From Bilifractor sp002394235 (GTDB lineage Bacteria; Bacillota; Clostridia; Lachnospirales; Lachnospiraceae), in the NCBI RefSeq assembly GCF_052118845.1, contig NZ_JBQKGJ010000010.1, forward strand, positions 33,075-97,074: DNA of 64,000 nt, read 5' to 3'. Under the pieces are notes generated by a model. The model did not search any database. It had not been told where the DNA came from and was given only the letters and a program-made list of their open reading frames with translations. Shown piece after piece: positions 26,247-34,930 of this stretch (its first letter is position 1; each line of letters starts with the position of its first letter). A program made the translations under genes and the position numbers.

Positions 26247-27086
26247 ATGAAATTTACAAAAATGCATGGCTGCGGCAATGATTATGTATATGTGAACTGT
26301 TTTGAGGAACAGGTGGACAATCCGTCGGAGGTTGCCATCCGGGTGAGTGACCGCCATTTCGGGATCGGATCAGATGGTCTGATTCTGATCAAACCTTCAG
26401 AGAAGGCGGACTGTGAAATGGATATCTACAATGCGGACGGCTCCCGGGCAAAGATGTGCGGAAACGGAATCCGCTGTGTGGCGAAATATGTATACGACAA
26501 TGGAATCGTACCGAAGACGAGAATGAAGATTGATACCCAGAGCGGCATCAAGATTCTGGATCTGACAGTGGAGAATGGAAAGACGAAGACGGTGCGCGTC
26601 AATATGGGACCGGCGGAACTGACAGCGGCGAAGGTTCCTGTGCTTTCGGACAAGGAGAGGGCAATTGATGAACCGATTATGATTGACGGAAAGGAGTATC
26701 GCTTTACGGCGGTATCTATGGGAAATCCGCACGCGGTGGTGTTCATGGATGACGTGGATCATCTGAAAATCGAGGAGATCGGTCCGAAGTTTGAGAAAAA
26801 CGCAATCTTCCCCGAGCAGGTGAACACTGAATTTATCCGGGTTCTCAGCGATGACACGATACAGATGCGCGTGTGGGAGAGAGGCTCCGGTGAGACGCTG
26901 GCCTGCGGTACCGGGTCGTGCGCAGCGGCGGTCGCGTCGATCCTGAACAAAAAGGTAAGGGATGATGTCCCGGTTACCGTGAAGCTCCGGGGCGGAGATC
27001 TGACCATCGAATGGGATCAGAAGGAGAACCGCGTCTACATGACCGGTCCTGCCGAGACGGTTTTTACAGGGCAAATAGATCTATGA
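26247..27086 (+). CDS. dapF: Diaminopimelate epimerase
   Basis: A protein of 279 residues with both catalytic cysteines in context: AKMCGNGIRCVAKY and LACGTGSCAAA. Also MKFTKMHGCGNDYVYVN at the N-terminus, RHFGIGSDGLI and GNPHAVVFMDDVD. DapF converts LL- to meso-diaminopimelate for lysine and peptidoglycan synthesis in the cytoplasm. It is monocistronic, with a strong terminator after it. Confidence 0.97.
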   Translation: MKFTKMHGCGNDYVYVNCFEEQVDNPSEVAIRVSDRHFGIGSDGLILIKPSEKADCEMDIYNADGSRAKMCGNGIRCVAKYVYDNGIVPKTRMKIDTQSGIKILDLTVENGKTKTVRVNMGPAELTAAKVPVLSDKERAIDEPIMIDGKEYRFTAVSMGNPHAVVFMDDVDHLKIEEIGPKFEKNAIFPEQVNTEFIRVLSDDTIQMRVWERGSGETLACGTGSCAAAVASILNKKVRDDVPVTVKLRGGDLTIEWDQKENRVYMTGPAETVFTGQIDL

Positions 27087-27090
27087 GAAA

Positions 27091-27139
27091 AAACAGCAGC
27101 CATATGGAAAGTAAATTTCCATGGGGCTGCTGTTTTTTT
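27091..27139 (+). terminator. Intrinsic terminator of dapF
   Basis: Arms 27091-27110 and 27116-27135 pair (AAACAGCAGCC with GGCTGCTGTTT, and ATGGAAA with TTTCCAT), followed by seven T. It can also act on the other strand because of the A-run before it. Repeat copy C begins at once after it. Confidence 0.92.
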
Positions 27140-27232
27140 ACGCGAACAGTGAGCCGCAGCCGAATGCGAAGTATTCGTGTGCGGCGAGCGTCGCGATAGC
27201 GAGATAAAACTCGCGCAGCGTGTTTTATCTCG
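27140..27232 (+). repeat. 93-bp dispersed structured repeat, copy C
   Basis: Same sequence and length as copies A and B, abutting the T-run of the dapF terminator. Confidence 0.92.
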
Positions 27233-27239
27233 TTGGGGG

Positions 27240-27366
27240 TGGGCGCATGTTCGATCAAGTGCCGGGCGCGGAACAATTCCGCATGGAGTGCGGAGACAGA
27301 TAGCCGACCGTGCGTATGTGCGCTTATTTGCCGGGCGTGGAAGAATTCTGCGTGGAGACAGATAAA
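27240..27366 (+). repeat. Degenerate direct repeat of about 60 bp, two copies
   Basis: Two units each contain a GTGCGC/GGCGCATG start, TGCCGGGCG(C/T)GGAA, ATTC(C/T)GC and GGAGACAGATA. The second runs up to the stop of the rhodanese-TtcA gene. Confidence 0.6.
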
Positions 27367-27368
27367 TG

Positions 27369-28598
27369 TCAGAACGGAGAGTTCTTCTGCTTTCCGCGAG
27401 GAGCGGCTTCTGCAGCGGAAGATGACTCTGCGCCGGGCATCTCAGGAAGCTCCGTCATATCGTAGGTATCCAGGAAACTGTGACGTTTTCCCTCGTGATC
27501 CTTGTAGCCCAGCACCGCGTTCATACAGATGTTTTCCATACTGCGGAAGATATTGCCCTCTACGGAAGGGGTCGTTTTCTTGAGCTGGGCAATCAGCCGC
27601 TTGGCTTCGAGCCGCTTTGATCCGGTGCCGCCGTGTCCGTCAACAGAGCAGGTGTCGGTGAAATGGCAGGCGCACCGGATGAACTGGAGACCGTTCGTGT
27701 CTCTCCATGCCTTGATGTCATCTTCACGGATCAGATAAAGAGGACGAATCAGCTCCATTCCCTCGAAATTTGTGCTGTGAAGCTTGGGCATCATGGTCTG
27801 CGTCTGACCGCTGTAGAGAATACTCATCAGGGTTGTTTCGATTACATCGTCGTAATGATGTCCGAGCGCAATCTTATTGCAGCCGAGATCCTTTGCCTGT
27901 CGGTACAGATAGCCCCGGCGCATTCTGGCGCAGATGTAACAGGGAGATTTCGGGATATTATCAACCGCGTCAAAGATCCGGGTCTGGAACATGGTGAGGG
28001 GAATTCCGAGAAGACCGGCGTTTCCCTGAATCATGCCGAGCGTTGTCTCGCTGTAGCCCGGGTCCATGCACAGATATACCACTTCAAAGGGAATCTTGTT
28101 CCGCCTCTTCAGCTCCTTGAAAAGCATCGCCATGAGCATGGAGTCCTTGCCGCCTGAGATGCAGACCGCGATCTTGTCGTTCGGGCGGATGAGGTCATAG
28201 TCGATGATTGCTTTGACGAAGCGGCCCATAATGTCATGCTTGAAGCGCTTACGGAGACTTTTCTCAATCTCAGTGCGGCGCTGTTCATTCCCGGATTCGG
28301 ACTTCATGACGCGCACAAGCCAGTTTCCGTAGCCGCCGTCCAGATGGTAGGCGTCATAGCCTTCGGCCAGAAGCTTCTCGGCGGGGTCCCTGCTCAGTAC
28401 GCCGAACATACAATAGAGGACCAGTTTTTTGTTCTTCGGCAGCTGAAAGCTGCCGTTCAGGAGGTCCTGTCTGGAAATGCGCACAGAGCCCGGAATATTG
28501 CCGAGCTGGTATGCACTTTCGTCACGCACGTCAATGATTATATAATCTTCCGCAGCCCAGGTCTCAAGTTCTGCGGGAGTAACTGTCTGTATACTCAT
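27369..28598 (-). CDS. Rhodanese-TtcA fusion, tRNA 2-thiolation-type ATP pyrophosphatase
   Basis: A protein of 409 residues. An N-terminal rhodanese domain (1-100) has YIIIDVRDESAYQLGNIPGS and the persulfide loop YCMFGVLSRD with the active Cys. A TtcA/TilS-type PP-loop ATPase follows: IAVCISGGKDSMLMAMLF, the CXXC pair in SPCYICARMRRGYLY, GHHYDDVIETTLMSILYSG and a third Cys region RCACHF. TtcA proteins thiolate cytidine 32 of tRNA using ATP and an Fe-S cluster. The attached rhodanese domain could deliver sulfur in cis. Domain calls are clear; the exact tRNA product is inferred. Confidence 0.85.
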   Translation of the reverse strand: MSIQTVTPAELETWAAEDYIIIDVRDESAYQLGNIPGSVRISRQDLLNGSFQLPKNKKLVLYCMFGVLSRDPAEKLLAEGYDAYHLDGGYGNWLVRVMKSESGNEQRRTEIEKSLRKRFKHDIMGRFVKAIIDYDLIRPNDKIAVCISGGKDSMLMAMLFKELKRRNKIPFEVVYLCMDPGYSETTLGMIQGNAGLLGIPLTMFQTRIFDAVDNIPKSPCYICARMRRGYLYRQAKDLGCNKIALGHHYDDVIETTLMSILYSGQTQTMMPKLHSTNFEGMELIRPLYLIREDDIKAWRDTNGLQFIRCACHFTDTCSVDGHGGTGSKRLEAKRLIAQLKKTTPSVEGNIFRSMENICMNAVLGYKDHEGKRHSFLDTYDMTELPEMPGAESSSAAEAAPRGKQKNSPF

Positions 28599-29113
28599 TT
28601 TCTGCCTTTCTTTATTACATATTTCCGTGATCTTGTATTATATCCTTCCAGTAAAAAAATAGCAACCAATGCGTCTGTTTGAGTTTAAATTCGATTATTC
28701 GATTATTCGATTGCTGGATTTGGAATCAATAGCGTTTTTTTCACATTTGAAATTAGAATTTGCGACGGCTTTTTGCACAAGGATTCGGTGATATTTTTGT
28801 ATGATTTGGTCATTCAGAGATACTTTTCAACGGGACGCAGCATGCTATACTTAAAGTAATTCCCGAAGTACACGGGAAGCATTCTTTTTTCTTATTCTTT
28901 TTGACATCAGCTGTTCTGGCGGATGTGATCCCACGAAATGGAACTGGCAGTACGTGATTTCTAACGTGAAGTGGAACTCGTAATACCTGACTATATATAT
29001 TATCGGCACAGAACCGTATATAAACAGCAGTAAATCAGATTTTGGACAAACGCTGCGCATGCGTGTATCTGCACAGGCAGACAGGCGCAGGAATGCAAAG
29101 AGAGGGGGATGTT
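28599..29113. promoter_or_regulatory. 515-bp intergenic region before the WXG/kinase operon; candidate promoter and hairpin
   Basis: TTTTCA (28824-28829) and TATACT (28846-28851), 16 bases apart, could be a promoter for the plus-strand operon. A short hairpin TTCCCG (28860-28865) / CGGGAA (28873-28878) followed by a T-rich run (TTCTTTTTTCTTATTC) lies just downstream and could attenuate it. AGAGGGGGAT at the end is the ribosome site of the next gene. I see no further gene. Confidence 0.4.
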
Positions 29114-29332
29114 ATGAAAGAGTTGTTGTTGCTATTTGAGCAGACAGAAAATTGTATGAAAAAGCTGAGGGAAGAAATCCGATCTCTGGAAGCAATGTAC
29201 CCATCTGACGAAGAAGATGTGGCTTCCTGTTCTCTTCGTATGGAGGAGGAGCTTGCTGAGCTGCGCCGCAACACGGTGCGCATGAAGGTACTGCTGTACG
29301 GAATGCTGCAGCATATGTCTCAGGCAGTTTAA
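29114..29332 (+). CDS. Small coiled-coil protein, first gene of the WXG/kinase operon
   Basis: A protein of 72 residues from ATG 29114 (GAGAGGGGGATGTT upstream; the longer frame from 29042 has no ribosome site). It is almost wholly helical with heptad-like charge patterns: LLFEQTENCMKKLREEIRSL and RMEEELAELRRNTVRMKVLL. No known domain is recognised. Size, helical character and position before a WXG-like gene suggest a second WXG100-superfamily partner or an export chaperone, but it lacks the WXG turn. Confidence 0.65.
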   Translation: MKELLLLFEQTENCMKKLREEIRSLEAMYPSDEEDVASCSLRMEEELAELRRNTVRMKVLLYGMLQHMSQAV

Positions 29333-29458
29333 CATGTCGTGAGCAAGAAATCCCTCATCACTATAGGTGAAGGGATGAATTGCGATAAACACGGCTTTCT
29401 TTTGACCTTGGCATCACGTGAGTTTTTGCGAAGAGTTTTTCAGGGAGGGGTGTGAAAA

Positions 29459-29725
29459 ATGTTTTTTCCAGACGAAAGGGCAGGACGTCTCCGGACGGTG
29501 GAGCACTATACGCTTGAGATGCAGGATCTGATTAAGAGAATGGCCGAGATCCTGGACAACTCTGCCGGATGCTGGATGGGAGACAATGCGGATTTCTGCA
29601 GAGAGCATGGCAGGATTTACGCAGGAGAGGCGGCTGAGAACCTGCATATGCTGCTTGATGCGGTATATGAGATGTGTGAAGGGGCGCAGAATGTTTACAG
29701 GACAGATTCTGGACGGACGTTATGA
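29459..29725 (+). CDS. WXG100-like small helical protein
   Basis: A protein of 88 residues with GGGAGGGG upstream. A central WMG turn (Trp39-Met40-Gly41, SAGCWMGDNADFCREHGRIY) is flanked by two amphipathic helices, as in ESX/WXG100 secreted proteins; the second helix ends LLDAVYEMCEGAQNVYR. Length is within the family range. The last 35 bases overlap the kinase gene, indicating translational coupling. The WXG100 call is by motif and fold pattern, not by search. Confidence 0.65.
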   Translation: MFFPDERAGRLRTVEHYTLEMQDLIKRMAEILDNSAGCWMGDNADFCREHGRIYAGEAAENLHMLLDAVYEMCEGAQNVYRTDSGRTL

Positions 29726-31463
29726 GATCCTGAAGGAAATCGGACGAGGCGGGATGGCCAGAGTGTATCTGGCGATGGATGTCAGACTCCATAAGAGCTG
29801 GGCTGTGAAGGAAATCCGGAAGGACGGGCAGGACGGTGAACACAAGGTGGCGGTGAGCTCACTCCTGGCGGAAGCAGAGATGATGAAGAAGCTTGATCAC
29901 CCCGCATTGCCGAGAATTGTGGACATTATTGACAGGGATGAGTCGGTTTGCATTGTTCTGGACTATGTGACCGGGGAATCTCTGGACCGTCTGCTGAAAC
30001 GGCAGAAATCCTTTCCGGAAGACCAGGTCATGAACTGGTTTCTTCAGCTGGCTGAGGTGCTGGAATATTTACATCGTCAGAATCCTCCGATTATCTATCG
30101 GGATATGAAGCCCGGCAATATCATGCAGACACCGGAGGGATTTCTCAAACTTATCGATTTCGGGATTGCGAGGGAATACAAATACAAGAATCAGACAGAT
30201 ACAATTGCGCTCGGAACGAATGGATATGCCGCTCCGGAGCAGTACGGCCATGCGCAGACAGATCCCCGCTCGGACATTTATTCTCTTGGAATTACCATCT
30301 TTGAACTTCTGACCGGAATATCTCCGGGAAAAGATCCCTATCAATACCAATACCATCCGATCCGGAAGATCCGTCCGGAGATTTCGGAAAGCACAGAAAC
30401 CATACTAAACCGCTGTCTGGCGTTTGCACCGGATCAGCGGTATCCGGACTGCCGCGCACTGATCTTTGATCTCAGGCATCCGGAGCGAACAATTTCCAGT
30501 GTGCGCAGAAAACAGAAAAGACGGACTGCTTTATTTTATCTTTCAGCGGTCATGGCTGCCGGATGCTGCCTGGGCGGTCTGGCCTGCAATGTAGCTGCTG
30601 TACAGCTGAACGAGAGAAATTATGAGAGAAGGATTAGTATCTCACAGGCTCTGCCTGCGGAGGACAGGATCAGAAGTTACCTGGATGCGATTGAGATAGA
30701 TGGAGGAGATGTCCGGGCCTATCAGAAGCTGTTAGAGGTATATCGTGAAAAAGGGGTCTTCGGAGAGGCGGAAAGCCGGATTTTTCTGGAAGCATGGAGT
30801 ACCAACGAGGCGGCTTTGAAAAAGAACAGCAAGTCGGGAGCTTATCAGAAACTGTCCTTAGAGGCAGGAATTCTGTATTTGTATTTATACTCCGGCGGGG
30901 ATGATTCCTTTCGAAACAGAGTGCTGAAGGCACAGCCGTTTTTCCAGGAGGCTGCAGAGGAGAAGGAAAACGGGGAGGTTTCCGTCAGAGCCGGATATTA
31001 TGCATCCTTCTGTACCTTCTGTATACGATTCGCATTTGACAATACCAGTGTTCGGGAACCTTCTCTGGAAGATTACCAGAAGCTGCTGGAGTCGGTCAGA
31101 ATGAATATTCTTCAGCTTGAGGATTACCAGACAGAGGATGCCGACTATGTTCGGATGATCATGTATGAGGAATTCGGAAATCTGATCAATGCTTACCGGA
31201 AAGGAATGGCGTCCTGCGGAATCAAAAGGGAGGAGGTTCTGGATCTCCTGGATCAATTGATGGAAAAAGTCCGCGCACTGCCCGTAACGCAGCAGAAATC
31301 CGTTCAGCTGCAGGAGAAACTCCTGGAGTGTTTTTCTGAATATCATGAGAATCTGGACAGAACCTGGGAAAATACCGAGCAGAGAAGAAAAGCAGAGCAG
31401 GAAGAGCAGAGGAGAGCGAGAGAAGCGGAGCAGAAAAAACAGGAACAAAACGGAAAAGAGTGA
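29691..31463 (+). CDS. Membrane-bound Ser/Thr protein kinase
   Basis: A protein of 590 residues from ATG 29691 (GAAGGGG upstream), overlapping the WXG-like gene by 35 bases. Hanks-type kinase domain at 10-265: GRGGMARVY loop (18-26), Lys40 in WAVKEIRK, catalytic loop IIYRDMKPGNIM (Asp138; YRD in place of HRD), DFG 156-158, APE 181-183. One membrane helix (about 281-304) follows. The outer part, about 285 residues, is helical and TPR-like in character (YRSYLDAIEIDGGDVRAY-type segments), ending in a Glu/Lys/Gln coiled coil. It lacks PASTA repeats. Kinases of this shape occur in some type VII-like gene groups. The substrate is unknown. Confidence 0.88.
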   Translation: MFTGQILDGRYEILKEIGRGGMARVYLAMDVRLHKSWAVKEIRKDGQDGEHKVAVSSLLAEAEMMKKLDHPALPRIVDIIDRDESVCIVLDYVTGESLDRLLKRQKSFPEDQVMNWFLQLAEVLEYLHRQNPPIIYRDMKPGNIMQTPEGFLKLIDFGIAREYKYKNQTDTIALGTNGYAAPEQYGHAQTDPRSDIYSLGITIFELLTGISPGKDPYQYQYHPIRKIRPEISESTETILNRCLAFAPDQRYPDCRALIFDLRHPERTISSVRRKQKRRTALFYLSAVMAAGCCLGGLACNVAAVQLNERNYERRISISQALPAEDRIRSYLDAIEIDGGDVRAYQKLLEVYREKGVFGEAESRIFLEAWSTNEAALKKNSKSGAYQKLSLEAGILYLYLYSGGDDSFRNRVLKAQPFFQEAAEEKENGEVSVRAGYYASFCTFCIRFAFDNTSVREPSLEDYQKLLESVRMNILQLEDYQTEDADYVRMIMYEEFGNLINAYRKGMASCGIKREEVLDLLDQLMEKVRALPVTQQKSVQLQEKLLECFSEYHENLDRTWENTEQRRKAEQEEQRRAREAEQKKQEQNGKE

Positions 31464-31508
31464 CGGATTCGCATCTTATATATATAGGAATACAAAGGGG
31501 AGGAAAGT

Positions 31509-31922
31509 GTGAGGGCAGGTACGCAGCAATTATACATGATTTCGGAGATCCTGTTTGGTTTTTCCGGGGCGGGAATTGCATTTACAGTTTTTCTGGGAAT
31601 CCGTTTCCGGATCTGGCAGCAGATCCGGACAGACCGCGAGGAAAATGCAGTTATGGGACAGGTGAATCCGGTAAAGAAAAGACGATGGAAGCTCTTTGCC
31701 AAAGAAAAATATCAGGACATTGATGATGCGGAAGAAGCATCTCCGTGCAGGGATGAAGAAAATACAGCGGATCTGGTATCCGACAGAGCGACAGAAGAAA
31801 AAATATTGGCTGAGGTTTTCGATAGCACTGGAGACAATGTGACGGAAGCCCTCGGGGCAGATGCAGAGAGCGAGAGCGAGACCGTGGCGCTCAGCTATAG
31901 TTGGAAGACGGAAGGCAGGTGA
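31509..31922 (+). CDS. Small single-pass membrane protein of the kinase operon
   Basis: A protein of 137 residues. GTG 31509 follows GGGGAGGAAA; ATG 31536 is an in-frame alternative. One membrane helix (about 10-31, ISEILFGFSGAGIAFTVFLG), a basic patch (KKRRWKLFAKEK) and an acidic Glu/Asp-rich tail. No family recognised. It lies 45 bases after the kinase and 6 before the surface-protein gene, so it is part of the same transcript. The basic-then-acidic cytoplasmic tail could be a kinase target, which is speculation. Confidence 0.7.
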   Translation: MRAGTQQLYMISEILFGFSGAGIAFTVFLGIRFRIWQQIRTDREENAVMGQVNPVKKRRWKLFAKEKYQDIDDAEEASPCRDEENTADLVSDRATEEKILAEVFDSTGDNVTEALGADAESESETVALSYSWKTEGR

Positions 31923-31928
31923 AGGAAG

Positions 31929-34382
31929 ATGAAACAAAGGTTTGTGTTATTGCTATTGGCAGGCGCTTTGATCATGAACGGTTCGGGGGTGCAGACAGAC
32001 ACAGAAACAACTGTGGAGGCGGCAGAAGATAGTGTAAAAGAAGAAACAGACAGCACCGGTTTAGCGGGAAACTTGAATCCGGAAAAAATCATAAATACGG
32101 AAACAAATATGGATCCGGTTCAGGAAGAAATCGTGGATACGGAAACAGGCGAGAATCCGGTTCAGGAGTCCCCGCCCATGATGGAAGAAGATTTTTCATC
32201 GGAAAACGAAAAGAGGGAGAAGGACCTGAAAAAACCTTCTTCTGCAGATTCAGAAAAGAAAGTGAGCATAGAGAAAGCGGAGAACAGAAATGATGTTGGA
32301 GAAAACATTGGAACAGAAGACACCGAGGACCAGGAGATGGATCATGCTGCGGCAGAGGAAGTAGAAGAACAGAAAAAAGATACGGATACAAAAGACGAAG
32401 ATGCAGATCAGAATATCGATCATGCTGCAGGAGAAGATGTAGAGATAGAGAAAAACGATTCGGATAGGAAAGAAAAAAATACGAAATCAGAACTGCCTTC
32501 ACAAAGTCTGGAAGAAGGAGATAGTGACAAAAAGCCGGAAGAAGCAAAGGAAGAAAGACCGGTTGGAAACAAAGCGGAATCAAATATCACAGAATCAGAA
32601 AAAAACGAACCACAGAGCACAGAGTCAAAAAGTGATGAAACGAAGATCGGTGAGTTAACAAGCACCAAACCGGAAACTGGAGAGATGAACAGCGCAGATC
32701 CGGAAAAATCAAAAGAAAAGGATGATATGATTCAAAGTGTCCGCAGCCAGGAGGAGCTGAAACGAAAGGAGAGAGAATCTTCGACAGAGGAGCAGTCGGC
32801 AGCGAAGCAGAAGGAGCAGCCTGCAGGAGAGGAGAAGGAGCCGCCGACAGCTGAGCAGAAAGAGAAGCCGGCAGCGGAACAGACGAAGGAAAGGGTAACA
32901 GAGCAGAAAGAACAACCGGCAGCGGAACAGACGAAGGAGCGGGGTGCAGAGCAGAAAGAAAAACCGTCAGGAGAACGGAAGGAGAAACCAGCTGAGGAAC
33001 AGCCGGAAGTTACGGTACCGGAAACCTATGAACAGATAAACACAGATAAAAAGGAAGAAAAGTCAGGTGAGACAGGGGAACAGACCACGGCAGTAAAGGT
33101 GGAAGAAACAGCGGTCGGGGCTGAAGAACAGAAGAAAGTACAGCAGGTTCTGAATACAGAGAAATTGAAGAACATGCTGGATTCAGCCAGAATAGGAATC
33201 AGTGAGAATAAGGACAGCGATGGAAAAAACAAGATGGTTCTCAGGCTGGAAGGAACTGCATTGGAGGCGGCAAAGCCGGTTAAAGTGAAGATACAATTGA
33301 TCCGGGAGAACGGAACAGCCACAGGGAATGCGGGTGGTCAGGAGAATGAGGTTCTGGTGACTCGGGAGATTGTACCAAACCGCGTGTCGGGAACAACGGA
33401 AGCTGCGGGGGAAGGTAATCGGGCAACGGAAGAACCATGGGAGATGGAAATTCTTTCCAGAGAAGATACAGGCAAGATCCTGCAGGAAATTCCGGATAAT
33501 GATGGATATTATAGAATAGCTGTGACTTATGAGGATGAAGAGGGAAATACCGCTTCCCGGTATATTCCATTTAAGGTGAATCGCTTTGGCTCCGTCTATG
33601 TTTACAGTCAGAGCTGCAAGGATCTTCAGGATTCTTACGTCCGGAGTGTAGAAGAGGATCTGGTTATTTCCGAATATAATCCGGACAGGCTCGTCGCAAA
33701 ATCACTGAAAGTTGAGATAATCAGGGATGGAGAACCACTGGAGCAGGTGTTATGTGAAGTGCACAGTGGTGAAGATGATAAACAGGAAGATCGTGAGAAG
33801 GAAAAACATAAGCAGGAAGACCGTAAGGGGTGGTATCGCTATGATTACATCATCAGCCGAAAGAATTTTGAGAAGGACGGGATCTATCAGGTATCGGTTT
33901 CTTCCGCAGATGAAGCAGGAAATAAGCCGGACAGCATGGATTATTATCAGAAACCGATCTTTTTCCGGGTGGATTCCACAAATCCAGAGGTGAATTTTAT
34001 CCGGCAGGCGGAACGGTCCATGAAGGTCCATGCAGAAAATATTCTCCGATATCAGGCATTCGATGCGATTCGCCTGAAGAATATCAGGGTTCTTGTGGAC
34101 GGAAAGCTGCACCAGGAGATCTCGGAGATTCCGGATGTGACGAACTATCAGGGAACCGTCAGACTGACCGGACTTCGGAAACATAAAGTGCAGATTGTAC
34201 TGACCGACATGGCGGGTAACTCGTATCGGTCAGAAGAACAACAGGTGTATGGGATACCTGTCTGGCTCTATCTCATAATGGGTATCATCTGTGCAGGAGT
34301 GATCGGCGCATCGTCGTTATTGGTGATTTTCAGAAAGAGTAAGCGATTGCGCCTCAGGGGTCCACGTGTGATCAAGCCGTAA
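31929..34382 (+). CDS. Large Glu/Lys-rich surface protein with C-terminal membrane anchor
   Basis: A protein of 817 residues. An N-terminal signal-like helix (MKQRFVLLLLAGALIMNGSG) is followed by about 380 residues dominated by Glu, Lys, Asp, Ser and Thr. This part includes degenerate repeats of about 11 residues built on AEQKEKPAAEQTKE (about 290-360). From about 405 to 765 the sequence becomes globular and Ig-like: IGISENKDSDGKNKMVLRLE, YYRIAVTYEDEEGNTASRYI, IYQVSVSSADEAGNKPDSMD and KVQIVLTDMAGNSYRSEEQQ resemble bacterial Ig-type beta-sandwich repeats. A membrane helix (WLYLIMGIICAGVIGASSLL) and a basic tail end it. It is probably exposed on the cell surface. No homologue is recognised. Confidence 0.75.
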   Translation: MKQRFVLLLLAGALIMNGSGVQTDTETTVEAAEDSVKEETDSTGLAGNLNPEKIINTETNMDPVQEEIVDTETGENPVQESPPMMEEDFSSENEKREKDLKKPSSADSEKKVSIEKAENRNDVGENIGTEDTEDQEMDHAAAEEVEEQKKDTDTKDEDADQNIDHAAGEDVEIEKNDSDRKEKNTKSELPSQSLEEGDSDKKPEEAKEERPVGNKAESNITESEKNEPQSTESKSDETKIGELTSTKPETGEMNSADPEKSKEKDDMIQSVRSQEELKRKERESSTEEQSAAKQKEQPAGEEKEPPTAEQKEKPAAEQTKERVTEQKEQPAAEQTKERGAEQKEKPSGERKEKPAEEQPEVTVPETYEQINTDKKEEKSGETGEQTTAVKVEETAVGAEEQKKVQQVLNTEKLKNMLDSARIGISENKDSDGKNKMVLRLEGTALEAAKPVKVKIQLIRENGTATGNAGGQENEVLVTREIVPNRVSGTTEAAGEGNRATEEPWEMEILSREDTGKILQEIPDNDGYYRIAVTYEDEEGNTASRYIPFKVNRFGSVYVYSQSCKDLQDSYVRSVEEDLVISEYNPDRLVAKSLKVEIIRDGEPLEQVLCEVHSGEDDKQEDREKEKHKQEDRKGWYRYDYIISRKNFEKDGIYQVSVSSADEAGNKPDSMDYYQKPIFFRVDSTNPEVNFIRQAERSMKVHAENILRYQAFDAIRLKNIRVLVDGKLHQEISEIPDVTNYQGTVRLTGLRKHKVQIVLTDMAGNSYRSEEQQVYGIPVWLYLIMGIICAGVIGASSLLVIFRKSKRLRLRGPRVIKP

Positions 34383-34428
34383 AAAGCGGGCTGTATAAAA
34401 GCAGATATAAAAGCAGAATAATATTAAT

Positions 34429-34473
34429 GGAAGCGGGACTCCGGACAAGAAGCGAAGGATTTCCGCTTTTTTA
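34429..34473 (+). terminator. Probable terminator of the WXG/kinase operon
   Basis: AAGCGG (34431-34436) pairs with CCGCTT (34463-34468), extendable by two weak pairs, followed by TTTT. The loop is long, so strength is uncertain. Confidence 0.5.
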
Positions 34474-34641
34474 ATACTCCATCTCATATCTGCAGCCTTC
34501 AAAATCGCATTCAGTTTCTTACACACGCTTCGCGACAGGCGGCCTGTATGCGCTTTCGAAGAGCTTATACAGTAAGTCTCCGTGGTCCAAGAACATTGCG
34601 ACTGGACTTATACAATCGATGGCAGAGGGGGAAACGGGTGC

Positions 34642-34670
34642 TTGACAAATGCTGGCAGGGTTAGTATTAT
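34642..34670 (+). promoter_or_regulatory. Consensus sigma-A promoter upstream of trxB
   Basis: TTGACA (34642-34647), 17-base spacer, TATTAT (34665-34670). It is 260 bases before the trxB start and is the best promoter in the 548-bp gap 34,383-34,930; the long leader contains the 17-bp repeat below and no recognised riboswitch. Confidence 0.75.
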
Positions 34671-34820
34671 GATCTCATAATTAATTGCACACAATATAAT
34701 TTCATTTCTGCTGTCTTCTAATGAGAGTACAGCAAGAATTCATGAACAAGGTTAAGAAGTAAATCTGGGATGCAATTACGGCATGAATTCTGACAAAGGA
34801 ACAGATATTAATCCTGTACA

Positions 34821-34871
34821 GGTCATGCGCAATAACAGGTCATACGCAATAACGGGTCATGTACAATATAA
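34821..34871 (+). repeat. 17-bp tandem repeat, three copies, in the trxB leader
   Basis: GGTCATGCGCAATAACA and two variants at 34821, 34838 and 34855, between the promoter and the trxB start. Confidence 0.8.
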
Positions 34872-34930
34872 GAAGCTTGGCAGATGAAGACAGAAATTTG
34901 AAAAATATACAGAAAGGCGGGCTATTTGAT

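Noticed and set aside
32089..32915. Long minus-strand frames rich in Leu/Phe/Ser opposite the surface-protein gene
   Set aside because: Mirror of the Glu/Lys-rich coding strand; no start signals or homology.
29459..34382. Canonical type VII secretion (Ess/Yuk) locus
   Set aside because: No FtsK/SpoIIIE-type ATPase, EsaA or YukD-like gene is present; only the WXG-like protein and kinase recall it.
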